From positions 1-64,000 of the forward strand of contig NZ_BAYA01000033.1 in assembly GCF_000685015.1 (NCBI RefSeq): a stretch of DNA of 64,000 bases, in the 5' to 3' direction. A program made the position numbers and the translations under genes. The notes beneath the pieces are model-generated. The model searched no databases. It was not told where the DNA came from and worked only from the letters and a program-made list of their open reading frames with translations. Source of the stretch: Paraburkholderia bannensis NBRC 103871. Lineage in GTDB: Bacteria; Pseudomonadota; Gammaproteobacteria; Burkholderiales; Burkholderiaceae. Positions 56,056-64,000 of this stretch are shown piece after piece. Each line of letters begins with the position of its first letter. Position 1 is the stretch's first letter.

Positions 56056-56832
56056 TCAGCCCAGGTCGCCGCCTGCAACCGCCAACACCGATCCCGTGAT
56101 GTAGCTGGCCTCGTCCGAGGCGAGGAACAGGATCGGCGCGACCTGTTCGTCGATGCTGCCGTAGCGCTTGAAGAAGGTCGATTCGGTGACCTGATGAACG
56201 GCTTCGCTCATCCACGCCTTTTCCTGCTCGTTGTCGCCTGCCGCATTGCGCGGCACGCGGCGCGGCGGCGCGGTCGTGCCACCCGGCGCCGTCGCCACGA
56301 CGCGGATATTGTGCTCGGCGTACTCCATCGCCAGCGCCTGCGTGATGGCGTTCACGCCGCCCTTTGCCGCCGAATACGGCACGCGGCGAATCCCGCGCGT
56401 GGCATTCGACGAGATATTGACGATCGTGCCGCCGCCGCGCGCCAGCAGATGCGGCAGCACCGCGTGGCAGGTGTAGAGCGTGGGCATGAGCGAGCGGCGG
56501 ATTTCCGCGTCGATCTGCTCCGGCTCGAACTCCGCGAACGGACGCATACGGATCGCGCCGCCCACGCCGTTGATCAGGATGTCGATGCCGCCGAACTTTT
56601 CCACCGCGCAGGCCATGGCCGCGCGCGCGCCCTCGTAGGTTTCCAGGTCGGCGACGAAACCCGCCGTGTGGTCGCCCCCCGCCTCAGCCGCGACTTCGGC
56701 GACGAAGTCAGCGCGATCGACGAACAGCACCTTGCCGCCCTCCGCTGCCGCGCGCAGCGCCACGCCGCGCCCGATGCCCTGGGCCGCGCCCGTCACGACC
56801 ACGACCTTGCCTGAGAATCGTTGCATGCTCAT
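56056..56832 (-). CDS. benD: benzoate cis-diol dehydrogenase BenD
   Basis: 258-residue short-chain dehydrogenase that oxidises and decarboxylates the benzoate diol (1,6-dihydroxycyclohexa-2,4-diene-1-carboxylate) to catechol with NAD. Nucleotide-binding GAAQGIGRG (15-23), active-site Tyr and Lys in YSAAKGG (about 152-158) and Ser-Ser in NISSNATRG. The start overlaps the benC stop by four bases (ATGA), so they are coupled. Last gene of the ben group. Confidence 0.95.
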   Translation of the reverse strand: MSMQRFSGKVVVVTGAAQGIGRGVALRAAAEGGKVLFVDRADFVAEVAAEAGGDHTAGFVADLETYEGARAAMACAVEKFGGIDILINGVGGAIRMRPFAEFEPEQIDAEIRRSLMPTLYTCHAVLPHLLARGGGTIVNISSNATRGIRRVPYSAAKGGVNAITQALAMEYAEHNIRVVATAPGGTTAPPRRVPRNAAGDNEQEKAWMSEAVHQVTESTFFKRYGSIDEQVAPILFLASDEASYITGSVLAVAGGDLG

Positions 56833-57851
56833 GCCGCCTTCAGAACGACGTTGGGAGTGAACTTCTCGTAGTGGAAACTGTGGGGCTTCACGCCGTTATC
56901 GTCGAAGTGCTTGCGCACCGCATCGACCATCGGCGGCGGCCCGCACAGGTAGACGTCGACGTCGCCATCGTTGAGCGCATCGGCGGGAATATGCTGCGTG
57001 ACCCAGCCCTTGCGGGGATGGTTCGACGCATCGTCCGCCACCACGGTGCTGAAGCTGAAGTTGGCGAGCTTCGACGTATAGGCTTCGATCGCCTCGACCT
57101 GCACGAGGTCGAGGTCGCGCGTGACGCCGTAGATCAGGTGCACCTTCTGCTGCGAGTTCGCGCGCGCGAGCACTTCGAGCATCGACAGGAACGGCGCGAG
57201 CCCCGTGCCGCCCGCGAGAAACAGCAGCGGGCGCTGCACGTCGCGCAGATAGAAACTGCCGAGCGGCCCGACCAGTTCGAGCTTGTCGCCGGTCTTTGCG
57301 GCTTCGAGCCACGAGCTCATCACGCCGCCCGGGATCTTCTTGATGAGGAAGCTGAGCTTCGACTCGCCAGGCGCGGAAGAAAACGAATACGAGCGATGCT
57401 GGCCGCTGCCGGGCACATTGATATTGACGTACTGGCCCGGCAGGAACACGGGCGCATTCGCTTCGACGTCCAGTTCCAGCACGACCGCTGCGTCGTTGTG
57501 CAACTCGATCTTCGCGACCGTCGCGGCGCATTGGCTCTGCCCCGTCTTGCACACCGCCGACGAAGCCGGCACCGCGATCACGCAATCGCTTTGCGGCACC
57601 ATCTGGCAGGTGAGCACAAGGCCGCCGCTCTTTTCATCGTCGCTCAGTGCGTCTTCGATATATTCGTCGCCAAGATCGTAGCTGCCGCTTTCGGCCTTGC
57701 ATTTGCAGGTGCCGCACACGCCGTCGGAGCAATCCATCGGCAGGTTGATGCGGGCGCGAAATGCCGCGTCGAGAACTTTCTCGCCGGCCTTGCATTCGAT
57801 GAAGCGCGTGACGCCGTCCTCGAAATTGAGCGCAATATTGAAACTGGACAT
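56829..57851 (-). CDS. benC: benzoate 1,2-dioxygenase electron-transfer component BenC
   Basis: 340-residue reductase of the benzoate dioxygenase. N-terminal plant-type [2Fe-2S] domain with Cys41, Cys46, Cys49 and Cys82, then FAD-binding RSYSFSS (about 153-159) and NAD-binding GGTGLAPFLSM. Passes electrons from NADH to BenAB. GGAGGAG lies before the ATG. Overlaps benD and is 52 bp behind benB. Confidence 0.95.
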   Translation of the reverse strand: MSSFNIALNFEDGVTRFIECKAGEKVLDAAFRARINLPMDCSDGVCGTCKCKAESGSYDLGDEYIEDALSDDEKSGGLVLTCQMVPQSDCVIAVPASSAVCKTGQSQCAATVAKIELHNDAAVVLELDVEANAPVFLPGQYVNINVPGSGQHRSYSFSSAPGESKLSFLIKKIPGGVMSSWLEAAKTGDKLELVGPLGSFYLRDVQRPLLFLAGGTGLAPFLSMLEVLARANSQQKVHLIYGVTRDLDLVQVEAIEAYTSKLANFSFSTVVADDASNHPRKGWVTQHIPADALNDGDVDVYLCGPPPMVDAVRKHFDDNGVKPHSFHYEKFTPNVVLKAA

Positions 57852-57903
57852 GGGGACTCCTCCAACTACCTGATATTGATGCGTTCGACTTTAAACACGC
57901 TTG

Positions 57904-58392
57904 TTAAACGTGATAAATGTCGAGTACCTGCCGGATATAGTCGTTCTTCAAAACGATCTTTTTATAGGCAATCAGCCACTGGCCTTCGACCTGGCGCAAC
58001 GTCACGAACATCGTGCCGTAGAAGAAGTCCGTCGTGCGATAGCGATGGTTGAGCGTCTGGAAGTTGTAGCGCACATCGACTTCGTTGTCGCGCGTGGCCA
58101 GCACTTCCACGTTGGTGACGTTGTGGCTCGTGCGTGGCTCCGGCGTGGACGCGCCGCTACGCTCGGTCTTGATGCGGAACACGCGATCTTCCAGGCCGCC
58201 GCGATCCGGGTAATACATCAGCGAGATCTGGCTTTCGTGGTCGTCGGTGAGCTGGTCGTCGTCGTCCCAGGCCGGCATCCAGTAGGTGACGTCCTCGGTG
58301 TAGCAGGTAAGCCATTCGTCCCACTGGCGATCGTCGAGCAGGCGCGCTTCGCGATAGAGCGCCGCGCAAAGGGTTTGATAGTCGACGCTCAT
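57904..58392 (-). CDS. benB: benzoate 1,2-dioxygenase small subunit BenB
   Basis: 162 residues, the ring-hydroxylating dioxygenase beta subunit (NTF2-like fold). Starts SVDYQTLCAALYREARLLDDRQWDEW and includes YTEDVTYWMPAWDDDD. Forms an alpha3beta3 complex with BenA. The ATG at 58392 overlaps the benA stop (ATGA), giving translational coupling. A longer open frame extends into benA but does not resemble this family. Confidence 0.95.
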   Translation of the reverse strand: MSVDYQTLCAALYREARLLDDRQWDEWLTCYTEDVTYWMPAWDDDDQLTDDHESQISLMYYPDRGGLEDRVFRIKTERSGASTPEPRTSHNVTNVEVLATRDNEVDVRYNFQTLNHRYRTTDFFYGTMFVTLRQVEGQWLIAYKKIVLKNDYIRQVLDIYHV

Positions 58393-59747
58393 GCCACGGC
58401 TCCTTCCTGCTCTTTCTTCAGTGCGTCGCGCATCACGCGCACCCAGTATTCGTGCTGAACCACGAACAGCCCTTCGTCCTCGCTGCGCTCGCCGGAGATC
58501 AGCGGCTTGAGGCCCATCTTCTTTGCGTTGTCGTCTGCGCCTTCGACCCACAGCGGCGCGCCGCGCGAGAGGTCGTTCCACATCGCCGTGATGCCCGCAT
58601 AACCGTTCTGGCAGGCGCGGAACTCTTCCAGGTCGTCGGCAGTGCCCATACCCGAGACGTTGAAGAAGTCTTCGTACTGGCGAATGCGCGTGGCGCGATC
58701 CGTTGCGCTCTCACCCTTCGGCGCAAAACAGAAGATCGACACTTCGGTCTTGTCGACGCTGATGGGACGCACCACGCGAATCTGCGTGCTGAACTGATCC
58801 ATCAGGAACACGTTCGGGTAGACACACAGATTGCGCGTCTGGTTGACGATGAATTCCGCGGCCACGTCGCCCACGCGCGCCTTGATTTCGTCGCGCTGCT
58901 GATAAACCGGTCGCACTTCCGGATTCATCGTTTGCGTCCACAGCAGAATATGGCCGTGATCGAAGCCATAGACGCCTGCGGTCGACTTGCTCCAGCTGTT
59001 CGCATCGACGGCCTTGGTGCCCTCTTCCTTGCGGCGGCCCATCGTAGCGGCGTAATTCCAGTGCACGGTGCTGACGTGATAGCCGTCGCAGCCGTTTTCC
59101 ATCTGCATCTTCCAGTTGCCCTCGTACACATACGAGGAATTGCCGCGCAGCACTTCCAGGCCGCCGGGCGCCTGGTCGACGATCTGGTCGATGATCACGC
59201 GCGCTTCGCCCAGGTACTCCTCAAGCGGCATGGCATCGGCATTGAGGCTGCCGAACAAAAAGCCGCGATAGTTCTGGAAACGCGCGACTTTCTTCAGGTC
59301 GTGCGAGCCGTGCGTATTGAATTGCACCGGATATTCAGTGGTTTTCTCGTCCTTGACCTTGAGCAGCTTGCCCGTGTTCGAGAAAGTCCAGCCATGGAAC
59401 GGGCACGTGAAACTGCCCTTGTTGCCATGCTTGCGACGGCACAGCATCGCGCCCTTGTGCGCGCAGGCATTGATCACGGCATTCAATTCGCCGGTCTTGT
59501 CGCGTGTGATGACGATCGGCTGGCGGCCAATCCACGTCGTGTAGTAATCGTTGTTGTTCGGAATCTGGCTTTCGTGCGCCAGGTACACCCAGTTGCTCTC
59601 GAAGATGTGTTTCATCTCCAGTTCGAACAATTCGGCGTTGGTGAAGATATCGCGACGGCAGCGGAAAATACCGGCTTGCCTGTCGTCCTGCACGGCGGTG
59701 GCCAGCAGATGATCCAGTTCGTGGGCTTTGTCGATGATGGCGGACAT
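58389..59747 (-). CDS. benA: benzoate 1,2-dioxygenase large subunit BenA
   Basis: 452 residues. Adds both atoms of O2 to benzoate to give the cis-diol. Rieske cluster ligands Cys95, His97 (CAHKG), Cys115 and His118 (CPFHGW). The mononuclear iron site is on His224 and His229, with bridging Asp221 (CDGYHVSTVH). The ATG at 59747 has GGGAGAGG upstream; an extension to 59795 is unlikely. First of the four ben genes, 121 bp after catA, with a hairpin between. Confidence 0.96.
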   Translation of the reverse strand: MSAIIDKAHELDHLLATAVQDDRQAGIFRCRRDIFTNAELFELEMKHIFESNWVYLAHESQIPNNNDYYTTWIGRQPIVITRDKTGELNAVINACAHKGAMLCRRKHGNKGSFTCPFHGWTFSNTGKLLKVKDEKTTEYPVQFNTHGSHDLKKVARFQNYRGFLFGSLNADAMPLEEYLGEARVIIDQIVDQAPGGLEVLRGNSSYVYEGNWKMQMENGCDGYHVSTVHWNYAATMGRRKEEGTKAVDANSWSKSTAGVYGFDHGHILLWTQTMNPEVRPVYQQRDEIKARVGDVAAEFIVNQTRNLCVYPNVFLMDQFSTQIRVVRPISVDKTEVSIFCFAPKGESATDRATRIRQYEDFFNVSGMGTADDLEEFRACQNGYAGITAMWNDLSRGAPLWVEGADDNAKKMGLKPLISGERSEDEGLFVVQHEYWVRVMRDALKKEQEGAVA

Positions 59748-59831
59748 GGTTCCTCTCCCTAGGCGTACACCGATCCCTGCACGGGATGCATGCATCGGTG
59801 GCGAACGGGTTCTCGCGGGGGAAAATCGGGA

Positions 59832-59857
59832 GGCGGCAGCGCGACGCGGCTGCCGCC
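59832..59857. terminator. hairpin between catA and benA
   Basis: 9-bp G/C-rich stem (ggcggcagc and complement, loop of 8) directly after the catA stop, with tcccgatttt following on the minus strand. It may attenuate read-through from the cat to the ben genes. Nearby, gatgcatgcatc (59785-59796) is a 12-bp palindrome about 38 bp before benA and could belong to a separate benA promoter. Confidence 0.45.
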
Positions 59858-59868
59858 GTGCGGGACGA

Positions 59869-60816
59869 TCAGGCCGTGGCCGTAGCCTCGGCGGCTGCGC
59901 GCTGACGCTGGACGATCTGGTTGTCGCGGCCTTGCAGCAGCGGCGTCAGCGTGAAGTCGAATTCGATGTGCTTGTACGCGTCGGTCTTCAGACCCAGCGC
60001 CGCGCCACCGGTTTTCTCGACGACGTGAGGAATCAGTTCTTCACGCGTGGCGTAGGCGAAGTCGTCCCAGATCAGCGGATCGCCTTCGATATTGAACTGC
60101 GTGGTGAGCTTGCGATGGTCGCCGCTCGTGACGAAGAAGTGCACGTGCGCGGGTCGGTTGCCGTGGCGCCCCAGACCGTCGAGCAGCTGTTGCGTGGCGC
60201 CTTGCGGCGGGCAGCCGTAGCCCACCGGCATGAGCGTGCGGAATTCGTACTTGCCGTCCGCGCCGGTCTTGACCGCGCCGCGCAGGTTGAAATCGGTTTG
60301 CGCACCGGTGGGGTCGAAGTGCGAATAGAAACCGTTGGAATTGGCGTGCCAGCATTCGACCACGGCGTTCGCAACGGGCTTGCCGTCCGTGCCCTTGACC
60401 GTGCCGCGAATCACGAGCGGGCCGGCGCCTGCATCTTCGTCGAGATCGATCTTCGAAAGGCCGTCACGCACGGGAGCGCCTGCCACATAGAGCGGGCCTT
60501 CGATCGTGCGCGGCGTGCCGCCGTCCAGACCGACTGCCTTGTCCTGCGCGTCCATGCGGATATCGAGGTATTTCTCCAGACCCAGGCCTGCCGCGAGCAG
60601 CGCCGCTTCACCATCCTGGCCCAGCTTGTTCAGGTAGTTCACGCCCGCCCACACTTCATCGGGCGTGATGTCGAGATCGTCGATGGCCTTGAACAGGTCG
60701 CCCAGCAGGCGATGCACGACCTGCTGGAAGCGGGCGTTGCCGTTGCCGCCGTTGAGATTCGCTGCGGCCTTCAGCAGCTCCTGGACTTCCTTGGTTTCGA
60801 ATACCGTGACGCTCAT
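59869..60816 (-). CDS. catA: catechol 1,2-dioxygenase CatA
   Basis: 315 residues. Intradiol cleavage of catechol to cis,cis-muconate with Fe(III). The iron ligands Tyr164 (GFYSHF), Tyr200 (VGYGCPP), His224 and His226 (RPAHVHFFV) fall at exactly the numbers known for the Acinetobacter enzyme. The ATG at 60816 has GGAG 8 bases upstream; five extra codons to 60831 are not needed. Between catC (55 bp upstream) and benA. Confidence 0.96.
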   Translation of the reverse strand: MSVTVFETKEVQELLKAAANLNGGNGNARFQQVVHRLLGDLFKAIDDLDITPDEVWAGVNYLNKLGQDGEAALLAAGLGLEKYLDIRMDAQDKAVGLDGGTPRTIEGPLYVAGAPVRDGLSKIDLDEDAGAGPLVIRGTVKGTDGKPVANAVVECWHANSNGFYSHFDPTGAQTDFNLRGAVKTGADGKYEFRTLMPVGYGCPPQGATQQLLDGLGRHGNRPAHVHFFVTSGDHRKLTTQFNIEGDPLIWDDFAYATREELIPHVVEKTGGAALGLKTDAYKHIEFDFTLTPLLQGRDNQIVQRQRAAAEATATA

Positions 60817-60871
60817 GATTAGTGTCTCCACACTTGTATTTTGGGGAAATGCCTGAACGGATTTTTTGGCT

Positions 60872-61162
60872 TCAGGCGTCGTCGTCGCGAACCGACGACG
60901 GGTGGCGACACAACGGCGTCACCGAAATCTTCATGTACGGGAACAGCGGCAACGCCGTGAGAATCTCGTGCAGTTCCGTGTTGCTCTCGACATCGAAAAT
61001 GCTGTAATTCGCGTATTCGCCGACCAGTCGCCAGATATGACGCCACTTGCCGCTGCGTTGCAGTTCCTGCGAATAGGCCTTTTCGCGCAACTTGATCTCG
61101 CTGGCGACTTCGGCGGGCATATCCGCGGGGATATTCACATCCATGCGTACGTGGAAAAGCAT
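60872..61162 (-). CDS. catC: muconolactone delta-isomerase CatC
   Basis: 96 residues, the small decameric isomerase that turns muconolactone into 3-oxoadipate enol-lactone. Begins MLFHVRMDVNIPADMP, with the catalytic-region Arg/Lys and SIFDVESNTELHEIL pattern of the family. Lies 28 bp after catB and 55 bp before catA, in the common catBCA order. Confidence 0.95.
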   Translation of the reverse strand: MLFHVRMDVNIPADMPAEVASEIKLREKAYSQELQRSGKWRHIWRLVGEYANYSIFDVESNTELHEILTALPLFPYMKISVTPLCRHPSSVRDDDA

Positions 61163-61190
61163 TGTGTGCGTCCTGTTACGTGAATCGGGT

Positions 61191-62327
61191 TTACTTCGTG
61201 ACTTTCTTCAGGCCGTCGCGCGTGAAGCGCTCGACCTTCGCTTCGTCCAGCTCGATGCCCAGGCCCGGGCCGTCCGGCACGCTCAGCGCGAAATCGCTGT
61301 AATCGAGCGGCTTCACCAGGATCTCTTCGGTGATCAGGAGCGGGCCGAACAGTTCGGTGCCCCATTGCAGGTTCGCGAAGCTCGCGAACAGATGCGCCGA
61401 TGCCGCCGTGCTGAATGCGCCTTCCAGCATCGTGCCGCCGTACAGTTCGATTCCCGCTGCGTCCGCGATGGCGGCGACGCGTTGCGCTGCAAAGAGGCCG
61501 CCGCTCTGCTCGATCTTGATGGCGAAGACGTCTGCGCCGTGATGCTTTGCGATTTCAAAGGCGCTTTCCGGGCCCTGCAGGATTTCGTCGGCCATCAGCG
61601 CGACGGGGAAACGGCGCATCAGGCGCGCGAGCGCTGCGGCGGACGCGACCGGTTGCTCGACCAGTTCGCAGCCCGCATCGGCCAGTGCGGGAATCGCCCA
61701 GGCGGCCTGCGTTTCGCTCCACGCCATGTTCACGTCCACGCGCACGGCGGCGCGATCGCCCACGGCCTTCTTGATTTCGGCGACGTGCTTGATATCGGTC
61801 GCAAGTGCTTTCGCGCCAATCTTCAGCTTGAAGACGTTGTGGCGGCGCACTTCAAGCATATGTTCGGCTTCGGCAATGTCCTTTGCGGTGTCGCCCGAGG
61901 CCAGCGTCCATGCCACCGGCAGACGGTCGCGGCGGCGGCCACCCAGCAGCTCGCTCACCGATACGCCCAGGCGCTTGCCCTGCGCGTCGAGCAGCGCCGT
62001 TTCCAGCGCGCTCTTTGCAAAGTGATTGACCTTCACGAGCTTGCCCAGGTGCGCCATCAGCGCCTGGATGCGCGTGGCGTCCTGGCCGATCATGGCCGGT
62101 GCGAAGTAGGTGTCGATGGCGACCTTCATCGCTTCCGGGCTTTCCGGGCCGTAGGCCATGCCCGCGATCGTGGTGCCCTCGCCGATGCCCACCGTACCAT
62201 CGCTGCAGTACACCTTCACGAGCATCAGCGTCTGGCCGTACATCGTCGCCACGGACAGCTTGTGGGGGCGAATCGTCGGCAGGTCGACGAGGCGGGTTTC
62301 GATGCGTTCAATCGTCACTGAGGTCAT
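61191..62327 (-). CDS. catB: muconate cycloisomerase CatB
   Basis: 378 residues of the enolase superfamily; closes cis,cis-muconate to muconolactone. Catalytic Lys167 and Lys169 (FKLKIG), Mg ligands Asp198, Glu224 and Asp247, and the second base Lys271. I start at the ATG 62327 because the protein then begins MTSVTIERIE like other CatB proteins and the apparent transcription start lies about at the earlier ATG (62354). An exact BenM/CatM operator is upstream. The pathway's final enzymes (enol-lactone hydrolase onward) are not in this window. Confidence 0.95.
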   Translation of the reverse strand: MTSVTIERIETRLVDLPTIRPHKLSVATMYGQTLMLVKVYCSDGTVGIGEGTTIAGMAYGPESPEAMKVAIDTYFAPAMIGQDATRIQALMAHLGKLVKVNHFAKSALETALLDAQGKRLGVSVSELLGGRRRDRLPVAWTLASGDTAKDIAEAEHMLEVRRHNVFKLKIGAKALATDIKHVAEIKKAVGDRAAVRVDVNMAWSETQAAWAIPALADAGCELVEQPVASAAALARLMRRFPVALMADEILQGPESAFEIAKHHGADVFAIKIEQSGGLFAAQRVAAIADAAGIELYGGTMLEGAFSTAASAHLFASFANLQWGTELFGPLLITEEILVKPLDYSDFALSVPDGPGLGIELDEAKVERFTRDGLKKVTK

Positions 62328-62362
62328 GGCGGGCGTTGCATACAAGGAGTTCATGGAATGGA

Positions 62363-62429
62363 TTTATACGCCCCGTCCAAATGCACCGTCCAATACTTTT
62401 AAGCACCGGTTTCCATACTCTGTGGGTAT
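62363..62429 (-). promoter_or_regulatory. catB promoter with BenM/CatM operators
   Basis: ATACTCTGTGGGTAT at 62415-62429 is a perfect ATAC-N7-GTAT site, the consensus for BenM and CatM. A second, degenerate site with one good half (ATAC-N7-cacc, 62393-62407) is centred 22 bp away, over the -35 TTGGAC (62388-62393); the -10 TATAAA is at 62363-62368 (19-bp spacer, typical of activator-dependent promoters). Confidence 0.85.
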
Positions 62430-62552
62430 AGAGCATTTAGATCCATGCGTGGATATTGCGTCGCACCATACCCTGGTGGAATCGTAGGAGGTGAATTTTG
62501 GGCGTGTCACGAGGGGATTTAATGGCGCTGCAGAAGCTTCGCGCCCCAAATG

Positions 62553-62582
62553 AAAAACGCCGCTTCATTGCGAAGCGGCGTT
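62553..62582 (-). terminator. rho-independent terminator after the NCS1 permease
   Basis: 11-bp stem (aacgccgcttc and complement, loop of 5) at 62556-62582, followed on the minus strand by a T-run (62553-62557). It separates the permease gene from the cat promoter. Confidence 0.88.
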
Positions 62583-62616
62583 AAGAAAAAGGCTTAAGAA
62601 ACGCGCGTTTTGCGCA

Positions 62617-64000
62617 TTATCGGAGCGCTGCGGCGGTTCCCGTTTCCACCCGGCGGCGATACGCCGTATCGCGCGTCGCGAGCCAGTAATACAACGGCGA
62701 CGTCAGCAGCAAACCGATCACCCACGACAGATCCGCGCCGTCCAGATACTTCGGCACCGGGCCAGCGTACATCGGCGTATTCATGAACGGAATCTGCACG
62801 GCAATACCCACTGCGTAGGCGATCAACGCCTGCGGGTTGAAACGACCATAAATCCCGCCATCGGCCTGGAAGATCGAATCGACGTCGTATTTCCCTTTGT
62901 GAATCACATAAAAATCGATCAGGTTAATTGCTGTCCACGGCACCAGTACGACCAGCAAAGCCAGCACCAGATCGACCAGGTTGCCGACGAAATTAGTCGA
63001 AGCACCAATCGCCGCGTAACAGCACGAAGCCAGGATCACGACCGAAAACACCGCACGCGCATTCGCTGTGGGAATCCAGCGGCTCGCAAACGTCTGCACG
63101 GAAGTAATGGTCGCGAGCACCGCGCCATAGAGATTCAACGCGTTGTGGCTGATGACGCTCAGCAGGAACAGCACGAGCATGGGCGCGCCGAGCGGCCCGG
63201 TGGCCAGCTTGACCGCATCCATCGTGTCCACACCCGGCGCCACGGCGAGCACCGCCACCGCGCCGAACACAAACGCGAGCGTCGAGCCAATCGTGCAGCC
63301 CAGCCAGGTCGCCCAGAACGTCGACGACACACGCACATTTTCCGGCAGATAGCGCGAATAGTCCGAGACGTACGGTGCAAACGCGATCTGCCACAGCGCC
63401 GAAAGCGATACCGTCGCAAGCCAGCCCGCGAAGTTGAAGCCGCCGCGCGTGAGGAAATCGGCCGTCGACACATGCGTGAAGATATAGCCGAAGCCCACGA
63501 AGATGCCGATACCCAGCACCCACGTACCAATGCGATTCAGGAAATGGATGAAGCGATAGCCGACAATGCCGATCAGCCCCGATCCCACCGCACCGATCAC
63601 GATGCCAACCGGCACCGACACCGACGCCTGGATACTGTGCAAGGACTTGCCTGCCAGCACGATATTCGACGCGAAAAAGCCCACATACATGACGCCCGCG
63701 ATCACCGTGACGAGCAGCGCGCCCCATGAGCCGAACTGCGCGCGGCTTTGAATCATCTGCGGGATGCCCATTTGCGGCCCCTGCGCCGAGTGCAGCGCCA
63801 TCAGCACGCCGCCAACCGCCTGCCCGACGACAATCGCGACAATCCCCCAGAACAGGTTCAGGTGGAACAACTGCACGCCCAGCGCGCCGGTGACGATCGG
63901 CAGCGGCGCGATATTGCCGCCGAACCAGAGCGTGAAGAGATCGCGAACCTTGCCGTGGCGATCCTCGGGCGGCACATAGCCAATGGTGTGTTTCTCGATC
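62617..64000 (-). CDS. NCS1-family permease (cytosine/purine/allantoin type), 5' end beyond window
   Basis: At least 460 residues, partial: coding continues in frame to the window edge, where IEKHTIGYVPPEDRHGK is readable, so the start codon lies outside. Twelve-helix nucleobase:cation symporter-1 fold, with LFTLWFGGNIAPLPIVTGAL in the first helix and AFAPYVSDYSRYLP (about 200-213) typical of CodB-like members. Imports a nucleobase, hydantoin or allantoin-like compound with Na+ or H+. Next to cat genes but with its own terminator, so probably unrelated to benzoate use. Confidence 0.9.
   Translation of the reverse strand, partial: IEKHTIGYVPPEDRHGKVRDLFTLWFGGNIAPLPIVTGALGVQLFHLNLFWGIVAIVVGQAVGGVLMALHSAQGPQMGIPQMIQSRAQFGSWGALLVTVIAGVMYVGFFASNIVLAGKSLHSIQASVSVPVGIVIGAVGSGLIGIVGYRFIHFLNRIGTWVLGIGIFVGFGYIFTHVSTADFLTRGGFNFAGWLATVSLSALWQIAFAPYVSDYSRYLPENVRVSSTFWATWLGCTIGSTLAFVFGAVAVLAVAPGVDTMDAVKLATGPLGAPMLVLFLLSVISHNALNLYGAVLATITSVQTFASRWIPTANARAVFSVVILASCCYAAIGASTNFVGNLVDLVLALLVVLVPWTAINLIDFYVIHKGKYDVDSIFQADGGIYGRFNPQALIAYAVGIAVQIPFMNTPMYAGPVPKYLDGADLSWVIGLLLTSPLYYWLATRDTAYRRRVETGTAAALR

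Noticed and set aside
59868..62354. Chlorocatechol (clc/tcb) pathway
   Set aside because: Order catB-catC-catA with a muconolactone isomerase and benABCD beside it fits the ordinary benzoate route; no dienelactone hydrolase or maleylacetate reductase is present.

Overview
The window is about 64 kb of G+C-rich chromosomal DNA (roughly two thirds G+C by eye) from a Gram-negative bacterium, most likely a betaproteobacterium of the family Burkholderiaceae (Paraburkholderia, Caballeronia or Burkholderia type). Pointers are four 16-strand porins of the Burkholderia/Bordetella type, many LysR and MFS genes, a 1.6-kilo-residue NAD-glutamate dehydrogenase, a PQQ glucose dehydrogenase and a catBCA-benABCD block. 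I see no rRNA, tRNA, CRISPR, phage or insertion-sequence genes. The last gene runs off the right edge.

Layout. 0.1-3.7 kb (+): an MHS-type transporter, a DUF2848 protein and an amidase, probably one amide-utilisation operon. 3.7-10.3 kb (-): an AlkK-like acyl-CoA ligase, a LysR regulator coupled by ATGA overlap to a large MalT/AlkS-type LuxR regulator, then a luciferase-like oxidoreductase. 10.6-15.2 kb: two zinc-free or quinone-type oxidoreductases, the glyoxalase/chaperone HchA, a LysR regulator with a clear divergent operator pair, and a cupin. 15.3-20.2 kb (-): NAD-glutamate dehydrogenase. 20.4-23.8 kb: a LacI regulator, a Phd/VapC toxin-antitoxin pair (with an altered VapC active site) and a porin flanked by related LacI-like operators.

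24-34.4 kb: a small membrane protein, an outer-membrane barrel, then a complete galactan-utilisation operon on the minus strand: ABC ATPase, sugar-binding protein, two permeases, GH42 beta-galactosidase and GH53 endo-galactanase. It has a divergent LacI regulator and two palindromic operators. GH53 (exported) would cut beta-1,4-galactan, the ABC importer would take up the oligosaccharides, and GH42 would hydrolyse them in the cytoplasm.

34.4-47.2 kb: an alpha/beta hydrolase of unlike base composition, a DHA2 drug exporter, a porin, PQQ glucose dehydrogenase (gcd) with an Ala-rich insert, another porin, a LysR, an M81 peptidase with an MFS transporter, and a LysR gene broken by a one-base frameshift. 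47.3-52.3 kb (+): an M20 amidohydrolase, porin, BON protein, MHS transporter and cysteine hydrolase, consistent with uptake and hydrolysis of an amide.

52.4-62.4 kb: the most coherent system. A MarR regulator with a perfect palindromic operator heads a minus-strand unit of an M20D (hippuricase-like) amidohydrolase and a UPF0126/TRIC-fold protein (a family proposed to move glycine). Beside it are a BenM/CatM-type LysR and catB-catC-catA-benA-benB-benC-benD, the full route from benzoate to the muconolactone isomerase product. Hydrolysis of hippurate (benzoylglycine) would give benzoate for ben/cat and glycine for the transporter; this link is inference. The catB promoter carries an exact ATAC-N7-GTAT BenM/CatM site. 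The window ends in an NCS1 nucleobase/allantoin-type permease with its own terminator.
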